Source of the DNA: Nocardioides alkalitolerans DSM 16699
GTDB lineage: Bacteria; Actinomycetota; Actinomycetes; Propionibacteriales; Nocardioidaceae
Length of the DNA: 64,000 nucleotides
Reading direction: 5' to 3'
Assembly (NCBI RefSeq): GCF_000426525.1
Contig: NZ_AUFN01000017.1
Location: forward strand, 62,001-126,000
Both the position numbers and the translations under genes were made by a program. This document shows positions 20,426 to 29,700 of this stretch, piece after piece. How positions within the stretch are numbered: position 1 is the stretch's first letter; each line of letters starts with the position of its first letter. The notes below the pieces were generated by a model that ran no database searches, was not told the origin of the DNA, and saw nothing but the letters and a program-made list of their open reading frames with translations.

Positions 20426-20449
20426 CATCCACGACCACAGGAGGTGCCC

Positions 20450-21235
20450 ATGCGATGGGATCCCGAGCGCTACCTCACGTACGCCGACCACCGCGGGCGG
20501 CCGTTCCTCGAGCTGCTCGCGCGGGTGCTGCCGCTGCCCGACGTCGCGCCCCCGGCGACCGTCGTCGACCTCGGCTGCGGCCCGGGCAACGTCACCCGCC
20601 TGCTCGCCGAGCGCTGGCCCGGGGCCGACGTGCACGGCGTGGACTCCTCGGCCGAGATGATCGAGCGCGCGCGGGCCGAGGTGCCGGGCATCGCGTTCGA
20701 GGTCGGCGACCTCCGCGCCTGGACGCCGGACGCGCCCGTCGACCTGCTCGTCTCCAACGCCACGTTCCAGTGGGTGCCGGGCCACCTCGACCTGCTGCCC
20801 CACCTGCTCGACCGGGTCGCGCCCGGCGGCACCCTCGCGTTCTCCGTGCCGGGCAACTTCGACGAGCCCAGCCACACCCTGCGCGCCGAGCTGGCCGCGG
20901 AGGCGCCGTACGCGGACCACGTGCGCGACATCGCCGACCCGTCCTCCCACGACCCCGCGACGTACCTGGACGTGCTGACCCGCGCCGGCGCCGTCGTCGA
21001 CGCCTGGGAGACGACCTACCTGCACGTGCTCACCGGCGAGGACCCGGTCTTCACCTGGGTCTCCGGCACGGGGGCGCGTCCGACCCTGCAGGCCCTGCCC
21101 GACGACCTGCGCGACGACTTCGTCGCCGCGTTCAAGGCGCGCCTGCGGACGGCGTACCCGACGCGGCTGGGACCCGACGGTCCGTTCGTCGTGCTGCCGT
21201 TCCGTCGCGTGTTCGTGGTGGCCGAGAAGCGCTGA
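20450..21235 (+). CDS. tam: Trans-aconitate 2-methyltransferase-like SAM methyltransferase
   Basis: This 261-residue class I methyltransferase has the SAM motif VVDLGCGPGNVTRLLAERWP (about residue 39), VDSSAEMI and the family-specific SNATFQWVPGHLDLLPHL. Close relatives methylate trans-aconitate, a spontaneous by-product that inhibits aconitase. The opening WDPERYLTYADHRGRPFLEL is characteristic of Tam. AGGAGG at 20439-20444 sits 5 bases before the ATG. It is likely controlled by the divergent MarR gene. Confidence 0.85.
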   Translation: MRWDPERYLTYADHRGRPFLELLARVLPLPDVAPPATVVDLGCGPGNVTRLLAERWPGADVHGVDSSAEMIERARAEVPGIAFEVGDLRAWTPDAPVDLLVSNATFQWVPGHLDLLPHLLDRVAPGGTLAFSVPGNFDEPSHTLRAELAAEAPYADHVRDIADPSSHDPATYLDVLTRAGAVVDAWETTYLHVLTGEDPVFTWVSGTGARPTLQALPDDLRDDFVAAFKARLRTAYPTRLGPDGPFVVLPFRRVFVVAEKR

Positions 21236-21268
21236 GCGCTCGCCGGGGGCGGGCAGGTGGGCGAGGGG

Positions 21269-22168
21269 TCAGCCCCAGAGCTCCCGGACGTCGTCGGCGG
21301 CCTCGAGCCCCTGCGCGTGGCCGGCCCGCGCGGAGGCGACCTTCGCCGCGGGGTCGAGCACGTTGCGCCCGATCGCCGAGCGCGAGGCGTCGTCCGGGGC
21401 GAGCACGAGGTGGTGCACGCCGCGCAGCAGGGCGGGTGCCGCCCTCATGGGCCCGACCGACCGGTCGACGGGCGCGAGCACCAGGACCCGCTCGTGGTCG
21501 GCCGCGAGGTCGGCGTTCGTGCCCGACCGGGCGCCACCGTCGACGTACACCCCGCCCCCGATCGGCACGGGCGGGTAGACGCCGGGCACGGCGCAGCTCG
21601 CCGCGACGGCGTCGAGCAGGGTCACGTCGGGGTCGCTGCCGTCGAGCACCCGCAGTCTGCCCGTCTCGGCGTCGACGACGGTGATCCTCAGGGGCTCCGT
21701 CGGCCAGTCGTACGACGACAGCCGCCCCCGGATGGCGATGTAGCGCTCGTCCAGCGTGGGCGTGCGGCCGGCCGCGGCGCGCCGTACGGCGTACGCCCCG
21801 AGGTGGCGTCCGAAGCGCTCGAGGTCGCCGCGGGCGAGCAGCAGCCCGCGCGCGTAGGCGAGCAGGACCAGCGGCGAGATGGAGGAGCGCGGGGCGTCGG
21901 GGCGCGGCGGCGTGGTCTGGGCGGCGTAGAGGTCGGCGAGCGGTGTGCCCGACCGGATCTGCGCGCCGACGACGGAGCCGGCCGAGGTGCCCACCACGAG
22001 GTCGGCGGCGGACGCGCCCGCGGTGACGTCGACGCCGGCCGCCGCGAGGCCGTGGAGGAGCCCGGTCTCCCAGGCGATGCCGGTGATCCCGCCGCCGCCG
22101 AGGACGAGGGCGCGGGAGAGCGGGGCGGCGGGGGTGCTGCGGTCGGCGTCGTCGCCGGGGGAGGTCAT
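21269..22168 (-). CDS. Patatin-like phospholipase
   Basis: This 299-residue protein has the patatin fold motifs: the oxyanion glycine run VLGGGGITGIAWETG (about residue 22), the nucleophile elbow GTSAGS (Ser about 65) and the catalytic aspartate in DGGARSGTNAD (about 214). These Ser-Asp dyad enzymes hydrolyse acyl esters of lipids. No signal peptide is seen, so it should act in the cytoplasm or at the inner membrane face. It is convergent with tam and lies back to back with the DUF4442 gene. Confidence 0.87.
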   Translation of the reverse strand: MTSPGDDADRSTPAAPLSRALVLGGGGITGIAWETGLLHGLAAAGVDVTAGASAADLVVGTSAGSVVGAQIRSGTPLADLYAAQTTPPRPDAPRSSISPLVLLAYARGLLLARGDLERFGRHLGAYAVRRAAAGRTPTLDERYIAIRGRLSSYDWPTEPLRITVVDAETGRLRVLDGSDPDVTLLDAVAASCAVPGVYPPVPIGGGVYVDGGARSGTNADLAADHERVLVLAPVDRSVGPMRAAPALLRGVHHLVLAPDDASRSAIGRNVLDPAAKVASARAGHAQGLEAADDVRELWG

Positions 22169-22206
22169 GCCCTCATCGTGCCGGGTGGGGCGATGGACGA
22201 CCTACG

Positions 22207-22220
22207 TTACCGACGAGTAA
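22207..22220. promoter_or_regulatory. Inverted repeat before the DUF4442 gene
   Basis: TTACCGACGAGTAA has TTAC/GTAA arms around six bases, 10 bp before the DUF4442 ATG and between two divergent lipid-related genes. The shape suits a TetR-type lipid regulator. Confidence 0.35.
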
Positions 22221-22230
22221 GGTACGGCGC

Positions 22231-22710
22231 ATGCCCAAGGTCCTCCAGCTCTGGAAGCAGAGCACGTCGCTCCCCGTGGTCGGTCCGCTGCTCGGCAAGC
22301 GCCTGTTCTCGCTCGCCTTCTCGCAGCAGGCCCCCTACTTCGCGACGATCCGCCCGCGGTTCGTCGAGCTGCGGCCGAACTACGCCGAGCTCGTCATCCC
22401 CAAGCGCCGCGGCGTGCACAACCACCTCAAGACCGTGCACGCGATCGCGCTGTGCAACGGGCTCGAGGCCGCGATGGGCGCCCTGGCGGAGTCGACCGTG
22501 CCGGGCGACAAGCGCTGGATCCCCAAGGGCATGGACGTCAGCTACACCGCCAAGGCCACCAGCGACATCCGCTGCATCGCCGAGACCGACCCCGAGCAGT
22601 GGACCGGCGACGACCCCGACCTGCCCGTGCGCGTCAAGGGCGTGCGCGACGACGGCACCGTGGTCGTCGAGGGCGTCATCCGGCTCTGGGTCACGCCGAG
22701 GAAGAAGTAG
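22231..22710 (+). CDS. DUF4442 hotdog-fold protein (thioesterase-like)
   Basis: This 159-residue protein belongs to the DUF4442 branch of the hotdog fold, seen in RRGVHNHLKTVHAIALCNGLEAAMGAL, where helix 1 of the hotdog carries the usual HxxxH-like positions, and in VRVKGVRDDGTVVVEGVIRLW strands. Relatives are annotated as acyl-CoA thioesterases, but no substrate is established. It is a single gene and ends at a strong terminator facing gluD. Confidence 0.8.
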   Translation: MPKVLQLWKQSTSLPVVGPLLGKRLFSLAFSQQAPYFATIRPRFVELRPNYAELVIPKRRGVHNHLKTVHAIALCNGLEAAMGALAESTVPGDKRWIPKGMDVSYTAKATSDIRCIAETDPEQWTGDDPDLPVRVKGVRDDGTVVVEGVIRLWVTPRKK

Positions 22711-22732
22711 CCCCCGCCGTACCCGCACAGCA

Positions 22733-22767
22733 CGAGAGCCCGGCACCGAGACGGTGCCGGGCTCTCG
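22733..22767. terminator. Bidirectional terminator between DUF4442 gene and gluD
   Basis: A perfect 15-bp stem (22733-22747 with 22753-22767) encloses a 5-nt loop between convergent genes. Confidence 0.85.
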
Positions 22768-22784
22768 TCGTACGTGGGGGAGGG

Positions 22785-23636
22785 TCAGACGGCGCGACCG
22801 CTGTCGACTCCGCCGACCATCGGCACGTCGAGCTGCTTCTTCTCGCCGACCAGCTTGTGCTGGAGGTACGTCGCGAGCCCCGTGAGCAGCAGGTTCACGA
22901 TGATGTAGATCGACGCGATCACGATCGCGGTCGGCACCTGGTTCTGGAACTCCAGGTAGATCGGACGCATAACCGCGGTGAGGCCCGGGGCGGTGATGTA
23001 GAACCCCAGGCTGGTGTCCTTCAGCGCCACGACGCACTGGCTGATCAGGGCCGGGAGCATGATCTTCACCGCCTGCGGCAGCTGGATCAGCCAGATGACC
23101 TGCGACTTGCGCATGCCGATCGCGTACGCCGCCTCCGCCTGGCCCGGCGGCACGGCGTTGATGCCGGCGCGCAGCACCTCGGCGAGGACGGAGCCGTTGT
23201 AGAGGGTCAGCGCGATGACGACGCACCAGAACGGGCTGAGCGGGCCGCCGCCGATGGAGAACGCGAGCCAGAAGAACGTCATGAGCAGCAGCACGGGCAC
23301 GGCGCGGAAGAACTCGACGACGAGCCAGGCGGGTGCGCGGACGATCCGGTGGTCGGAGAGCTTGGCGATGCCGAAGACCACCCCGAAGACGATGGCGAGC
23401 AGGATCGCGCCGAACGCCATCTGCAGGGTCTTGAGGAGCGCCTCGAGGATGACCTCGAGGTAGGCCGGGGTGAGGAACGGCTCCCAGAGCGCGTACTCGA
23501 GCTGGCCGCGGTCGTTCAGCCGCATCACGACGAGGACGAGGAACCCCACGAGCAGGAGCAGCGACACGATCGTGAAGATGCGGTGACGCCGGCGGGCCTT
23601 CGGGCCCGGGGTGTCGAAGAGGACGCTGGCGCTCAT
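22785..23636 (-). CDS. gluD: Glutamate ABC transporter permease GluD
   Basis: This 283-residue inner-membrane permease of the polar amino acid family (HisMQ type) has about five to six helices and the EAA loop AGINAVPPGQAEAAYAIGMRK, which contacts the ATPase. With GluC it forms the transmembrane channel. The C-terminus is a short hydrophilic tail. Its ATG overlaps the gluC stop by 4 bp (23633-23636), so it is the last gene of the gluABCD operon. Family and gene order match the glutamate system of Corynebacterium and other actinobacteria. Confidence 0.92.
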   Translation of the reverse strand: MSASVLFDTPGPKARRRHRIFTIVSLLLLVGFLVLVVMRLNDRGQLEYALWEPFLTPAYLEVILEALLKTLQMAFGAILLAIVFGVVFGIAKLSDHRIVRAPAWLVVEFFRAVPVLLLMTFFWLAFSIGGGPLSPFWCVVIALTLYNGSVLAEVLRAGINAVPPGQAEAAYAIGMRKSQVIWLIQLPQAVKIMLPALISQCVVALKDTSLGFYITAPGLTAVMRPIYLEFQNQVPTAIVIASIYIIVNLLLTGLATYLQHKLVGEKKQLDVPMVGGVDSGRAV

Positions 23637-24325
23637 CGGGCAGCCGCCTTCCAGCGCCGCTCGAGCGCGTACGAGCCGAGGGCGACGATCTCGACGATGA
23701 TGATGTAGCCGACGGCGATGAAGAAGAAGATCTCGACGGTCTGGTCGCCGTACCGGTTGCCGAGCAGCCGCATGGTGGCGGTGGCCTCGGCGATCCCGAA
23801 CGCGGCGGCGACCGACGTGTTCTTGGCCAGCGCGATCTGCACGCTGGTCAGCGGGGGCACGACGGCCCGCAGCGCCTGCGGCATCACGATGTTCGTCATG
23901 TTCTGGCCGAACGTGAGGCCCAGCGCGCGGGCGGCCTCGGCCTGGCCGATCGGCACGGCGTTGATGCCGGAGCGGAACGCCTCGCAGACGAACGCCGACG
24001 TGTAGAGCGTCAGCGCCAGGCAGGCCCGGAAGAAGAAGCCGGAGATGTTCCAGTCACCGACCCGGATCTCCTCCACGAAGTTGAACGTGAAGCCGATCCG
24101 GGGCATCGCGATCGCGATGAAGATGAAGATCATCAGGAGCGGGGTGTTGCGGAACAGCGTGACGTAGGCGGCGGACGCCTTGGCCAGCACGCTGATCGGC
24201 CCGACCCGCGCGGCGGCGAGCAGCGCGCCGAAGACGAGCGACGCGATCCCCGAGGCGACGAACAGACCGACGGTCAGCCCGAAGCCCTTCAGGTACAGGT
24301 CGAAGTCAGTGGTGATCGCCTCCAC
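23633..24325 (-). CDS. gluC: Glutamate ABC transporter permease GluC
   Basis: This 230-residue permease pairs with GluD. It has about five helices and the EAA-loop sequence SGINAVPIGQAEAARALGLTFG. The short N-terminus begins with the periplasm-crossing helix LYLKGFGLTVGLFVASGIASL. A 106-bp gap with a hairpin separates it from gluB, which allows more binding protein than permease to be made. AGGGAG lies about 9 bases upstream of the ATG. Confidence 0.92.
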   Translation of the reverse strand: MEAITTDFDLYLKGFGLTVGLFVASGIASLVFGALLAAARVGPISVLAKASAAYVTLFRNTPLLMIFIFIAIAMPRIGFTFNFVEEIRVGDWNISGFFFRACLALTLYTSAFVCEAFRSGINAVPIGQAEAARALGLTFGQNMTNIVMPQALRAVVPPLTSVQIALAKNTSVAAAFGIAEATATMRLLGNRYGDQTVEIFFFIAVGYIIIVEIVALGSYALERRWKAAAR

Positions 24326-24387
24326 GTGGCGGCTCTCCCTTCGGAAGGTGGGTCAGGAACGTGCGGATCCCGAGCATGCGACGGCGC

Positions 24388-24415
24388 CGACGCGGCGGTG
24401 GTCACCGCCACGTCG
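24388..24415 (-). promoter_or_regulatory. Hairpin in gluB-gluC intergenic region
   Basis: A 7-bp stem GGCGGTG/CACCGCC (24394-24400 with 24403-24409) extends by a further paired GACG/CGTC across one-base mismatches. It sits just after the gluB stop and probably stabilises or partly terminates the gluAB message. Confidence 0.5.
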
Positions 24416-24431
24416 ACGCCGGACGCTCAGC

Positions 24432-25316
24432 TCAGGCGCACTCGTCGAGCGCCGGGGGCTCCGGGGTCTCGTCGAGGGAGACACCGAGCGTGTTGTCGAA
24501 CGCCTCGGCCCACTTGCCGTCGTCGAACGACTCGGTGAGCGTCTCGTTGATCCAGCCGCACATCTCCGGGCTGTCGATCGAGTAGCCGACGCCGTAGCGC
24601 TCCTCGGAGAACGGCTCGCCGACGACCTTGAGGGCGTCGGGCTGCTCGGCCGCGTAGCCCAGCAGGATCGCGCCGTCGGTCGTCATCGCGGCGACCGTGC
24701 CGTCGACGACCTGGTCGACGCACTCGGAGTAGGTGTCGAAGCCGCGCGGCACCGCACCCTCGGCCTGCGCGTTGTCGAGCGAGGTCGAACCGGTGACGGA
24801 GCAGACCTCCTCGCCGGCGACGTCGGAGACGTCGGCGATGTCGCTGTCGGAGGGCACGAGCAGCTGCTGGCCGGTCACGTAGTACGGACCCGCCTGGCCG
24901 ACGACCTCACGACGGGCGTCGGTGATCGAGTACGACGCGATGACGAGGTCGACCTCGCCGCTCTCGAGGAACGACTCGCGGTTGGCCGAGATGGTCTCGA
25001 CCCACTCGATGTTCTCCTCGTCGATGCCGAGGGACGCCGCGAGGATGGTGCCGATCTGCGGGTCGAAGCCGCTCGGGTCGTCGTCGGTCGCGCCCTTGTA
25101 GCCGATGCCGGGCTGGTCGAACTTGACGCCGATCTTGATCGTGCCCTGGTCGGCGAGCTCGCGCATGCGCGTGCCCTCGTCGAAGCTCTCGGCGGCGTTC
25201 TCGTCGACCTCGACGTCGACCGAGTCGCCCCCGTCGCTGCCCGCGTCGCCACAGGCGGCGAGGGACATGGCGAGGCCGAGGCCGGCCACGGCTGCTGCAG
25301 TCCTTCTGAGTCGCAT
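24432..25316 (-). CDS. gluB: Glutamate-binding lipoprotein GluB
   Basis: This 294-residue extracytoplasmic substrate-binding protein has a signal peptide with lipobox SLAAC, so it is anchored by lipid at about Cys22. The mature domain is the periplasmic binding protein type 2 fold (SBP family 3): IKIGVKFDQPGIGYKG, GFDPQIGTILAASLGI, VDLVIASYSITDARREVV and the Arg/Asp ligands for the amino acid carboxyl and amino groups. A cysteine pair in the second lobe may form a disulfide. It captures glutamate for GluC-GluD. Confidence 0.93.
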   Translation of the reverse strand: MRLRRTAAAVAGLGLAMSLAACGDAGSDGGDSVDVEVDENAAESFDEGTRMRELADQGTIKIGVKFDQPGIGYKGATDDDPSGFDPQIGTILAASLGIDEENIEWVETISANRESFLESGEVDLVIASYSITDARREVVGQAGPYYVTGQQLLVPSDSDIADVSDVAGEEVCSVTGSTSLDNAQAEGAVPRGFDTYSECVDQVVDGTVAAMTTDGAILLGYAAEQPDALKVVGEPFSEERYGVGYSIDSPEMCGWINETLTESFDDGKWAEAFDNTLGVSLDETPEPPALDECA

Positions 25317-25439
25317 TGGTTCTCCTGGTTCCAGGGCCCCGAGAGGCCCGTCATGGGGTGTGACGGTGCTGGTCCTGCTGATGCTGCTGGTGGTGCTGGA
25401 CCCGACGCCCGAGCGAGCGCGTCCACGTCTGGGGTCGGG

Positions 25440-26216
25440 TCAGTGCTTGAGGATCTTGCCGAGGAAGTCCTGCGCACGCGGGCTCTGCGGGTTCGTGAAG
25501 AACTCCTCGGGGGTGTTCTCCTCGACGATCTGGCCGTCGGCCATGAAGACGACGCGGTCGGCCGCCGTACGCGCGAAGCCCATCTCGTGGGTCACCACGA
25601 CCATCGTCATGCCGCCCTTGGCGAGCGTGACCATGACGTCGAGGACCTCGGAGATCATCTCCGGGTCGAGCGCGGAGGTCGGCTCGTCGAAGAGCATCAC
25701 CTTCGGCTCCATCGCCAGCGCCCGGGCGATCGCCACGCGCTGCTGCTGGCCGCCGGAGAGCTGGGCGGGGTACTTCGCGGCCTGGTGGCCGACGCCGACC
25801 CGGTCGAGCAGCTCCTGCGCCTTCGCGTCCGCGTCCGCCTTCTTGACGCCGCGGACCTTGATCGGGCCGAGCGTGACGTTCTCGAGGATCGTCTTGTGGG
25901 CGAAGAGGTTGAAGCTCTGGAAGACCATGCCGACCTCGGCGCGCAGGTTCGCGAGCGCCTTGCCCTCCTCGGGCAGCGGCTTGCCGTCGAGCTGGATCGA
26001 TCCCTCGCCGATGGTCTCGAGGCGGTTGATGGTGCGGCACAGCGTCGACTTGCCGGAGCCCGACGGGCCGATCACGACGACGACCTCGCCGCGGTGCACG
26101 GTGAGGTTGATGTCCTTGAGCACGTGCAGGTCGCCGTACCACTTCTGGACGTCGGACAGGACGACGAGCGGCTCACCCTGGGCAGGGGTGGTCGGCTCCT
26201 TCTCGAGCGCGGTCAT
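25440..26216 (-). CDS. gluA: Glutamate ABC transporter ATP-binding protein GluA
   Basis: This 258-residue ATPase has Walker [10 protein letters not shown] (about residue 49), Q-loop [11 protein letters not shown], signature LSGGQQQR, Walker [13 protein letters not shown] and H-loop VTHEMGF. It powers import through GluC-GluD. The ATG at 26216 is chosen because the conserved domain begins just after it; upstream in-frame starts lack support. It is the first gene of the gluABCD unit, with 123 bp between it and gluB. Confidence 0.94.
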   Translation of the reverse strand: MTALEKEPTTPAQGEPLVVLSDVQKWYGDLHVLKDINLTVHRGEVVVVIGPSGSGKSTLCRTINRLETIGEGSIQLDGKPLPEEGKALANLRAEVGMVFQSFNLFAHKTILENVTLGPIKVRGVKKADADAKAQELLDRVGVGHQAAKYPAQLSGGQQQRVAIARALAMEPKVMLFDEPTSALDPEMISEVLDVMVTLAKGGMTMVVVTHEMGFARTAADRVVFMADGQIVEENTPEEFFTNPQSPRAQDFLGKILKH

Positions 26217-26364
26217 GGGGCGAAACCTAAGCCGGTCCAGACCGGCGGTGCTACGTGGGAGGCCCCACGGGCGCAGATCGGGACCTATTCGTGACCGACG
26301 TGGGGGCGGACACCCACCGGAGGTCCCAGGATCAGGGTCGCCACGACCTGACCCCTGGGGGACC

Positions 26365-26946
26365 ATGACCACCGACCTGCCGCCCACCGGCCTCACCCGC
26401 CGCTCCGTCGTCCGCACGGTGGCCTGGGCCACGCCGGTGGTCGCCGTCGTCGCGGCCGCACCGGCGCACGCGGCCTCCGTGCCGGGCGGCGCGAACGTCC
26501 AGGTGACCGGGGACCTGCGCTGGTACGAGATCCCCGACGTCGGCTACCTCGTGGGGTTCCTGGACCCGCGCGCGCCCGACCCGGACTCCGACTTCGGTCT
26601 GGTCGCCAACGCGGGCGCCGGGCTCGCCGGGCCCGCGACCCTCGTCGTGACCGTCACGACGGCGACGCCGCTGACGTCGGTCGACCAGGTCCTGGCCGCC
26701 TCGCCGGGCGTCCTCGCCGACCCGGACGACGACCCGGCCACCGTGGTCGACGGGGCGGCACGGCTCGCGGTGCCGTTCCTCGACGGGGTCCCGGCCGGGT
26801 CCTCGGCCCTGACCTTCGTCGCCACCGTCCTCCAGGTGGCCCCGCGCCCGACGCGGGTCACCTTCACCGTGCTCGTGGGCTCCGACGTCGTGGGCCTGTC
26901 GGTGTTCGACGCGCCGGCGACGTTCGTGCCGCTGCCGGTCGACTGA
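26365..26946 (+). CDS. Tat-exported protein of unknown function
   Basis: This 193-residue protein begins with a twin-arginine signal ([20 protein letters not shown]) and a cleavage site near AHAAS at about residue 37. The mature part is beta-rich, low in Lys and Cys, and looks like an immunoglobulin-like or fibronectin-like sandwich, but I cannot assign a family. Proteins of this layout are common, with no known function, in Nocardioides. It stands alone between gluA (divergent) and miaB. Confidence 0.7.
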   Translation: MTTDLPPTGLTRRSVVRTVAWATPVVAVVAAAPAHAASVPGGANVQVTGDLRWYEIPDVGYLVGFLDPRAPDPDSDFGLVANAGAGLAGPATLVVTVTTATPLTSVDQVLAASPGVLADPDDDPATVVDGAARLAVPFLDGVPAGSSALTFVATVLQVAPRPTRVTFTVLVGSDVVGLSVFDAPATFVPLPVD

Positions 26947-27026
26947 GGGGCGGGGGCCGGCGGGGCGGACCCGGACGCCCGCGGGGGTTCGTGCGGCGCC
27001 GCGGTCCGCCGTACCCTGGGCCGGTC

Positions 27027-28568
27027 ATGTCTGAGACCCTCACCGCCCCCGCGACGACCGACCCCGAGACCACGGGGGCGCTCCCGCGCACCTACGCGGT
27101 GCGCACCTACGGCTGCCAGATGAACGTGCACGACTCCGAGCGGCTCACGGGCCTGCTCGAGGGGGCGGGGTACGTCGCGGCGCCCGGCGTCGACGACGCC
27201 GACATCGTCGTGCTCAACACCTGCGCGGTGCGGGAGAACGCCGACAACAAGCTCTACGGCAACCTCGGCCACCTGGCGTCGGTGAAGGCGGGCCGGCCGG
27301 GCATGCAGATCGCCGTCGGCGGCTGCCTCGCGCAGAAGGACCGCGGCGAGGTCACCCGGCGCGCCCCGTGGGTCGACGTCGTGTTCGGCACCCACAACAT
27401 CGGCTCGCTGCCGGTGCTGCTGGAGCGGGCGCGCATCGCGGAGGAGGCGCAGGTCGAGATCCTCGAGTCGCTCGAGGTCTTCCCGTCGACGCTGCCGACG
27501 AAGCGCGAGTCGGCGTACGCCGCGTGGGTCTCGGTGTCGGTCGGCTGCAACAACACCTGCACGTTCTGCATCGTGCCGGCGCTGCGCGGCAAGGAGAAGG
27601 ACCGCCGCCCCGGCGACATCCTCGCCGAGATCGAGGCGCTGGTGGCGCAGGGCGTCACCGAGGTGACGCTGCTCGGGCAGAACGTCAACGCGTACGGCGT
27701 GGAGTTCGGCGACCGCCAGGCCTTCAGCAAGCTGCTGCGGGCGTGCGGGGAGATCGAGGGCCTCGAGCGGATCCGGTTCACCTCGCCGCACCCGGCCGAG
27801 TTCACCGACGACGTCATCGACGCGATGGCCGAGACCCCGACGGTGATGCCGTCGCTGCACATGCCGCTGCAGTCCGGCTCCGACAGGGTGCTCAAGGCGA
27901 TGCGTCGCTCATACCGCCAGAAGAAGTTCCTCGGCATCATCGAGCGCGTGCGCGCGGCCATCCCCGACGCCGCCATCACCACCGACATCATCGTGGGCTT
28001 CCCCGGCGAGACCGAGGAGGACTTCGAGGCCACGATGCACGTCGTGCGCGAGGCCCGCTTCTCCGGCGCGTTCACGTTCCAGTTCTCCAAGCGCCCCGGC
28101 ACCCCCGCCGCCACGATGGCCGACGAGGTCCCGAAGGCCGTCGTGCAGGCGCGCTACGAGCGCCTCGTCGCGCTCGTCAACGAGATCGCGTGGCAGGAGA
28201 ACCGGAAGCTCGAGGGGCGTCGCGTCGAGCTGATGGTCGCCGAGGGGGAGGGTCGCAAGGACACGGAGACCGCCCGTCTCACCGGCCGCGCCGCCGACAA
28301 CCGCCTCGTGCACTTCGAGGCCGACTTCTCGCTCGTCGACGGAGCCGTGCCGCGCCCGGGCGACATGGTGGAGGTGCGGCTGACGTACGGCGCGCCCCAC
28401 CACCTCGTGGCCGACGGACCGGTGTTGGCCGTGCGCCGTACCCGCGCCGGCGACGCCTGGGAGGCCCGCACCGCCGCCCCCGCCGCGCCGACCGGCGTCA
28501 CGCTCGGCATGCCCACGATCGGCGTGCCGGCCCCGCTGCCCGAGGGGCCCGGCTGCTCGGTGGGGTGA
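27027..28568 (+). CDS. miaB: tRNA-2-methylthio-N6-isopentenyladenosine synthase MiaB
   Basis: This 513-residue radical-SAM methylthiotransferase adds a methylthio group to i6A37 of tRNAs. The N-terminal MTTase domain has cysteines in YGCQMN, NTCAVRE and GGCLAQ, which hold the auxiliary 4Fe-4S cluster. The radical-SAM motif is [10 protein letters not shown] (CxxxCxxC, about residue 174). A TRAM domain follows (about 395-465), and the last 50 residues are Pro/Ala-rich. It pairs functionally with miaA, which makes its substrate 2 kb downstream. Confidence 0.96.
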   Translation: MSETLTAPATTDPETTGALPRTYAVRTYGCQMNVHDSERLTGLLEGAGYVAAPGVDDADIVVLNTCAVRENADNKLYGNLGHLASVKAGRPGMQIAVGGCLAQKDRGEVTRRAPWVDVVFGTHNIGSLPVLLERARIAEEAQVEILESLEVFPSTLPTKRESAYAAWVSVSVGCNNTCTFCIVPALRGKEKDRRPGDILAEIEALVAQGVTEVTLLGQNVNAYGVEFGDRQAFSKLLRACGEIEGLERIRFTSPHPAEFTDDVIDAMAETPTVMPSLHMPLQSGSDRVLKAMRRSYRQKKFLGIIERVRAAIPDAAITTDIIVGFPGETEEDFEATMHVVREARFSGAFTFQFSKRPGTPAATMADEVPKAVVQARYERLVALVNEIAWQENRKLEGRRVELMVAEGEGRKDTETARLTGRAADNRLVHFEADFSLVDGAVPRPGDMVEVRLTYGAPHHLVADGPVLAVRRTRAGDAWEARTAAPAAPTGVTLGMPTIGVPAPLPEGPGCSVG

Positions 28569-28704
28569 CCCGCCCGTCCCGCGGCTGTCGCCGGACGTCG
28601 GTTCACCCGCTCGCGGTGCCGCTCACCGGTTTGTGGGGCCCGCGGCCCCGTGTGCGCCGGCCCCGTGTGCGCCGGCCTCTGCGGCACGGTTGACACGTAA
28701 ACCG

Positions 28705-28768
28705 GCACCTGGCGCACTAACCTTCTCGCGCTAGGTGCCGGTTTCACCGGCTAGCCGGTGAAACCGGC
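28705..28768. repeat. Nested-palindrome intergenic element, copy 2
   Basis: The inner inverted repeat GCACCTGGCGC (28705-28715) with GCGCTAGGTGC (28728-28738, one mismatch) is followed by a perfect 32-bp palindrome at 28737-28768 centred on GGCTAGCC. Both modules are the same as in copy 1 at 9158-9251. The sequence 5' of it (GTAAACCGGC at 28697-28706) looks like a decayed left palindrome. It lies between the convergent miaB and acidic-protein genes. Confidence 0.85.
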
Positions 28769-28785
28769 GTGGCCCCACGCACACG

Positions 28786-28816
28786 ACGCCCGCCCCCAGA
28801 CCTCGGGGGCGGGCGT
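28786..28816. terminator. Bidirectional terminator after miaB
   Basis: A perfect 12-bp stem, ACGCCCGCCCCC with its complement (28786-28797 and 28805-28816), encloses a 7-nt loop. Confidence 0.82.
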
Positions 28817-28849
28817 CCGTCGTACAGGTGCGGTCGGTCAGGCCGTCGG

Positions 28850-29122
28850 TCAGGCCGGGGGCTCGGTCTCCCCGTCGCTGTCCTCGGCGGGCTCGCGGTC
28901 GTCCTCGCCCTCGGCGGGGGCCTGCTGCTTGTCGTCGGCGGCCTTCACCTCGTCGGGCACCACGTCCTCCGTGGCCGGGTTCTTCGCCGGATCGAGGTCG
29001 GGGATCGCCAGCTCGCCGGTGTCCGTGCCGTAGCGACCGGACTCGTCGATGGCGTCCGGACCTCCCGGGTTGGGCTCGGCGGGCTCGATCGTCGGGTCGG
29101 GCTGCGGACCGGGGTCGCTCAT
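28850..29122 (-). CDS. Small acidic, probably disordered protein
   Basis: This 90-residue protein is very rich in Asp, Glu and Pro and has almost no hydrophobic core, so it is probably disordered. No domain is recognised. The ATG at 29122 overlaps the Nudix stop by 4 bp (29119-29122), which supports that it is a real, co-translated gene despite low complexity. It is the last gene of the three-gene minus-strand unit. Confidence 0.6.
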   Translation of the reverse strand: MSDPGPQPDPTIEPAEPNPGGPDAIDESGRYGTDTGELAIPDLDPAKNPATEDVVPDEVKAADDKQQAPAEGEDDREPAEDSDGETEPPA

Positions 29123-29700
29123 CGGTTCTCCTCGTGCTCGTCGTAGCCGTAGGTGAGGTACGGCGCCGGGCTGTGCCCCAACGTACCCACCCCTCCGGCG
29201 GGCCAGTCGGCACCCGCCTCGATCGACGCCCGGAGCACCCCGAGCACCTTGCGCTCGTGGGGCACGACCGGCTCGGGCAGCGCGCCGAGGCCGAACCAGC
29301 GCAGGTCGGCGCACTTGGCGCCCTCCATGATCCGGGGCTCGCCGGTCCACGCCGAGGTGGCGAAGAAGAAGTCGACACGCTCGTCGATCGCGAGGGCGGG
29401 ACGGTCGACCGGGGAGGTGCGCTGCATCGTCGCGACGAACTCCAGCGTCGCGTCGGTGATGCCGAGCTCCTCCCGGGCCTCGCGCGCGGCGGCGTCGTAC
29501 GCCGTCTCGCCCTTCTCCACGTGGCCGGCGGCGCCGGCGGCCCAGTGGTCGTCCATGTAGCCCGTGCCGGAGCGAAGCTGCAGGAGCACCTCGGGCAGGC
29601 CGCCGTCGGCTCCTGGCCGCAGGCAGAAGACGTACGACGCGGGCACCACGACGAACCGGCCGAGGCCGACGGGGTCGGCGGAGGTGGTGCTGGCGGTCAC
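29119..29700 (-). CDS. Nudix hydrolase
   Basis: This 193-residue protein has the Nudix box GHVEKGETAYDAAAREAREELG (Gx5Ex7REUxEExGU, starting near residue 58), with the catalytic glutamates in REAREELG. The enzymes cleave nucleoside diphosphates linked to another group, such as oxidised dNTPs, ADP-ribose or dinucleotides; the substrate cannot be fixed. It starts with GTG at 29700, overlapping the upstream gene's stop, and ends overlapping the acidic gene's start. Confidence 0.88.
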   Translation of the reverse strand: MTASTTSADPVGLGRFVVVPASYVFCLRPGADGGLPEVLLQLRSGTGYMDDHWAAGAAGHVEKGETAYDAAAREAREELGITDATLEFVATMQRTSPVDRPALAIDERVDFFFATSAWTGEPRIMEGAKCADLRWFGLGALPEPVVPHERKVLGVLRASIEAGADWPAGGVGTLGHSPAPYLTYGYDEHEENR

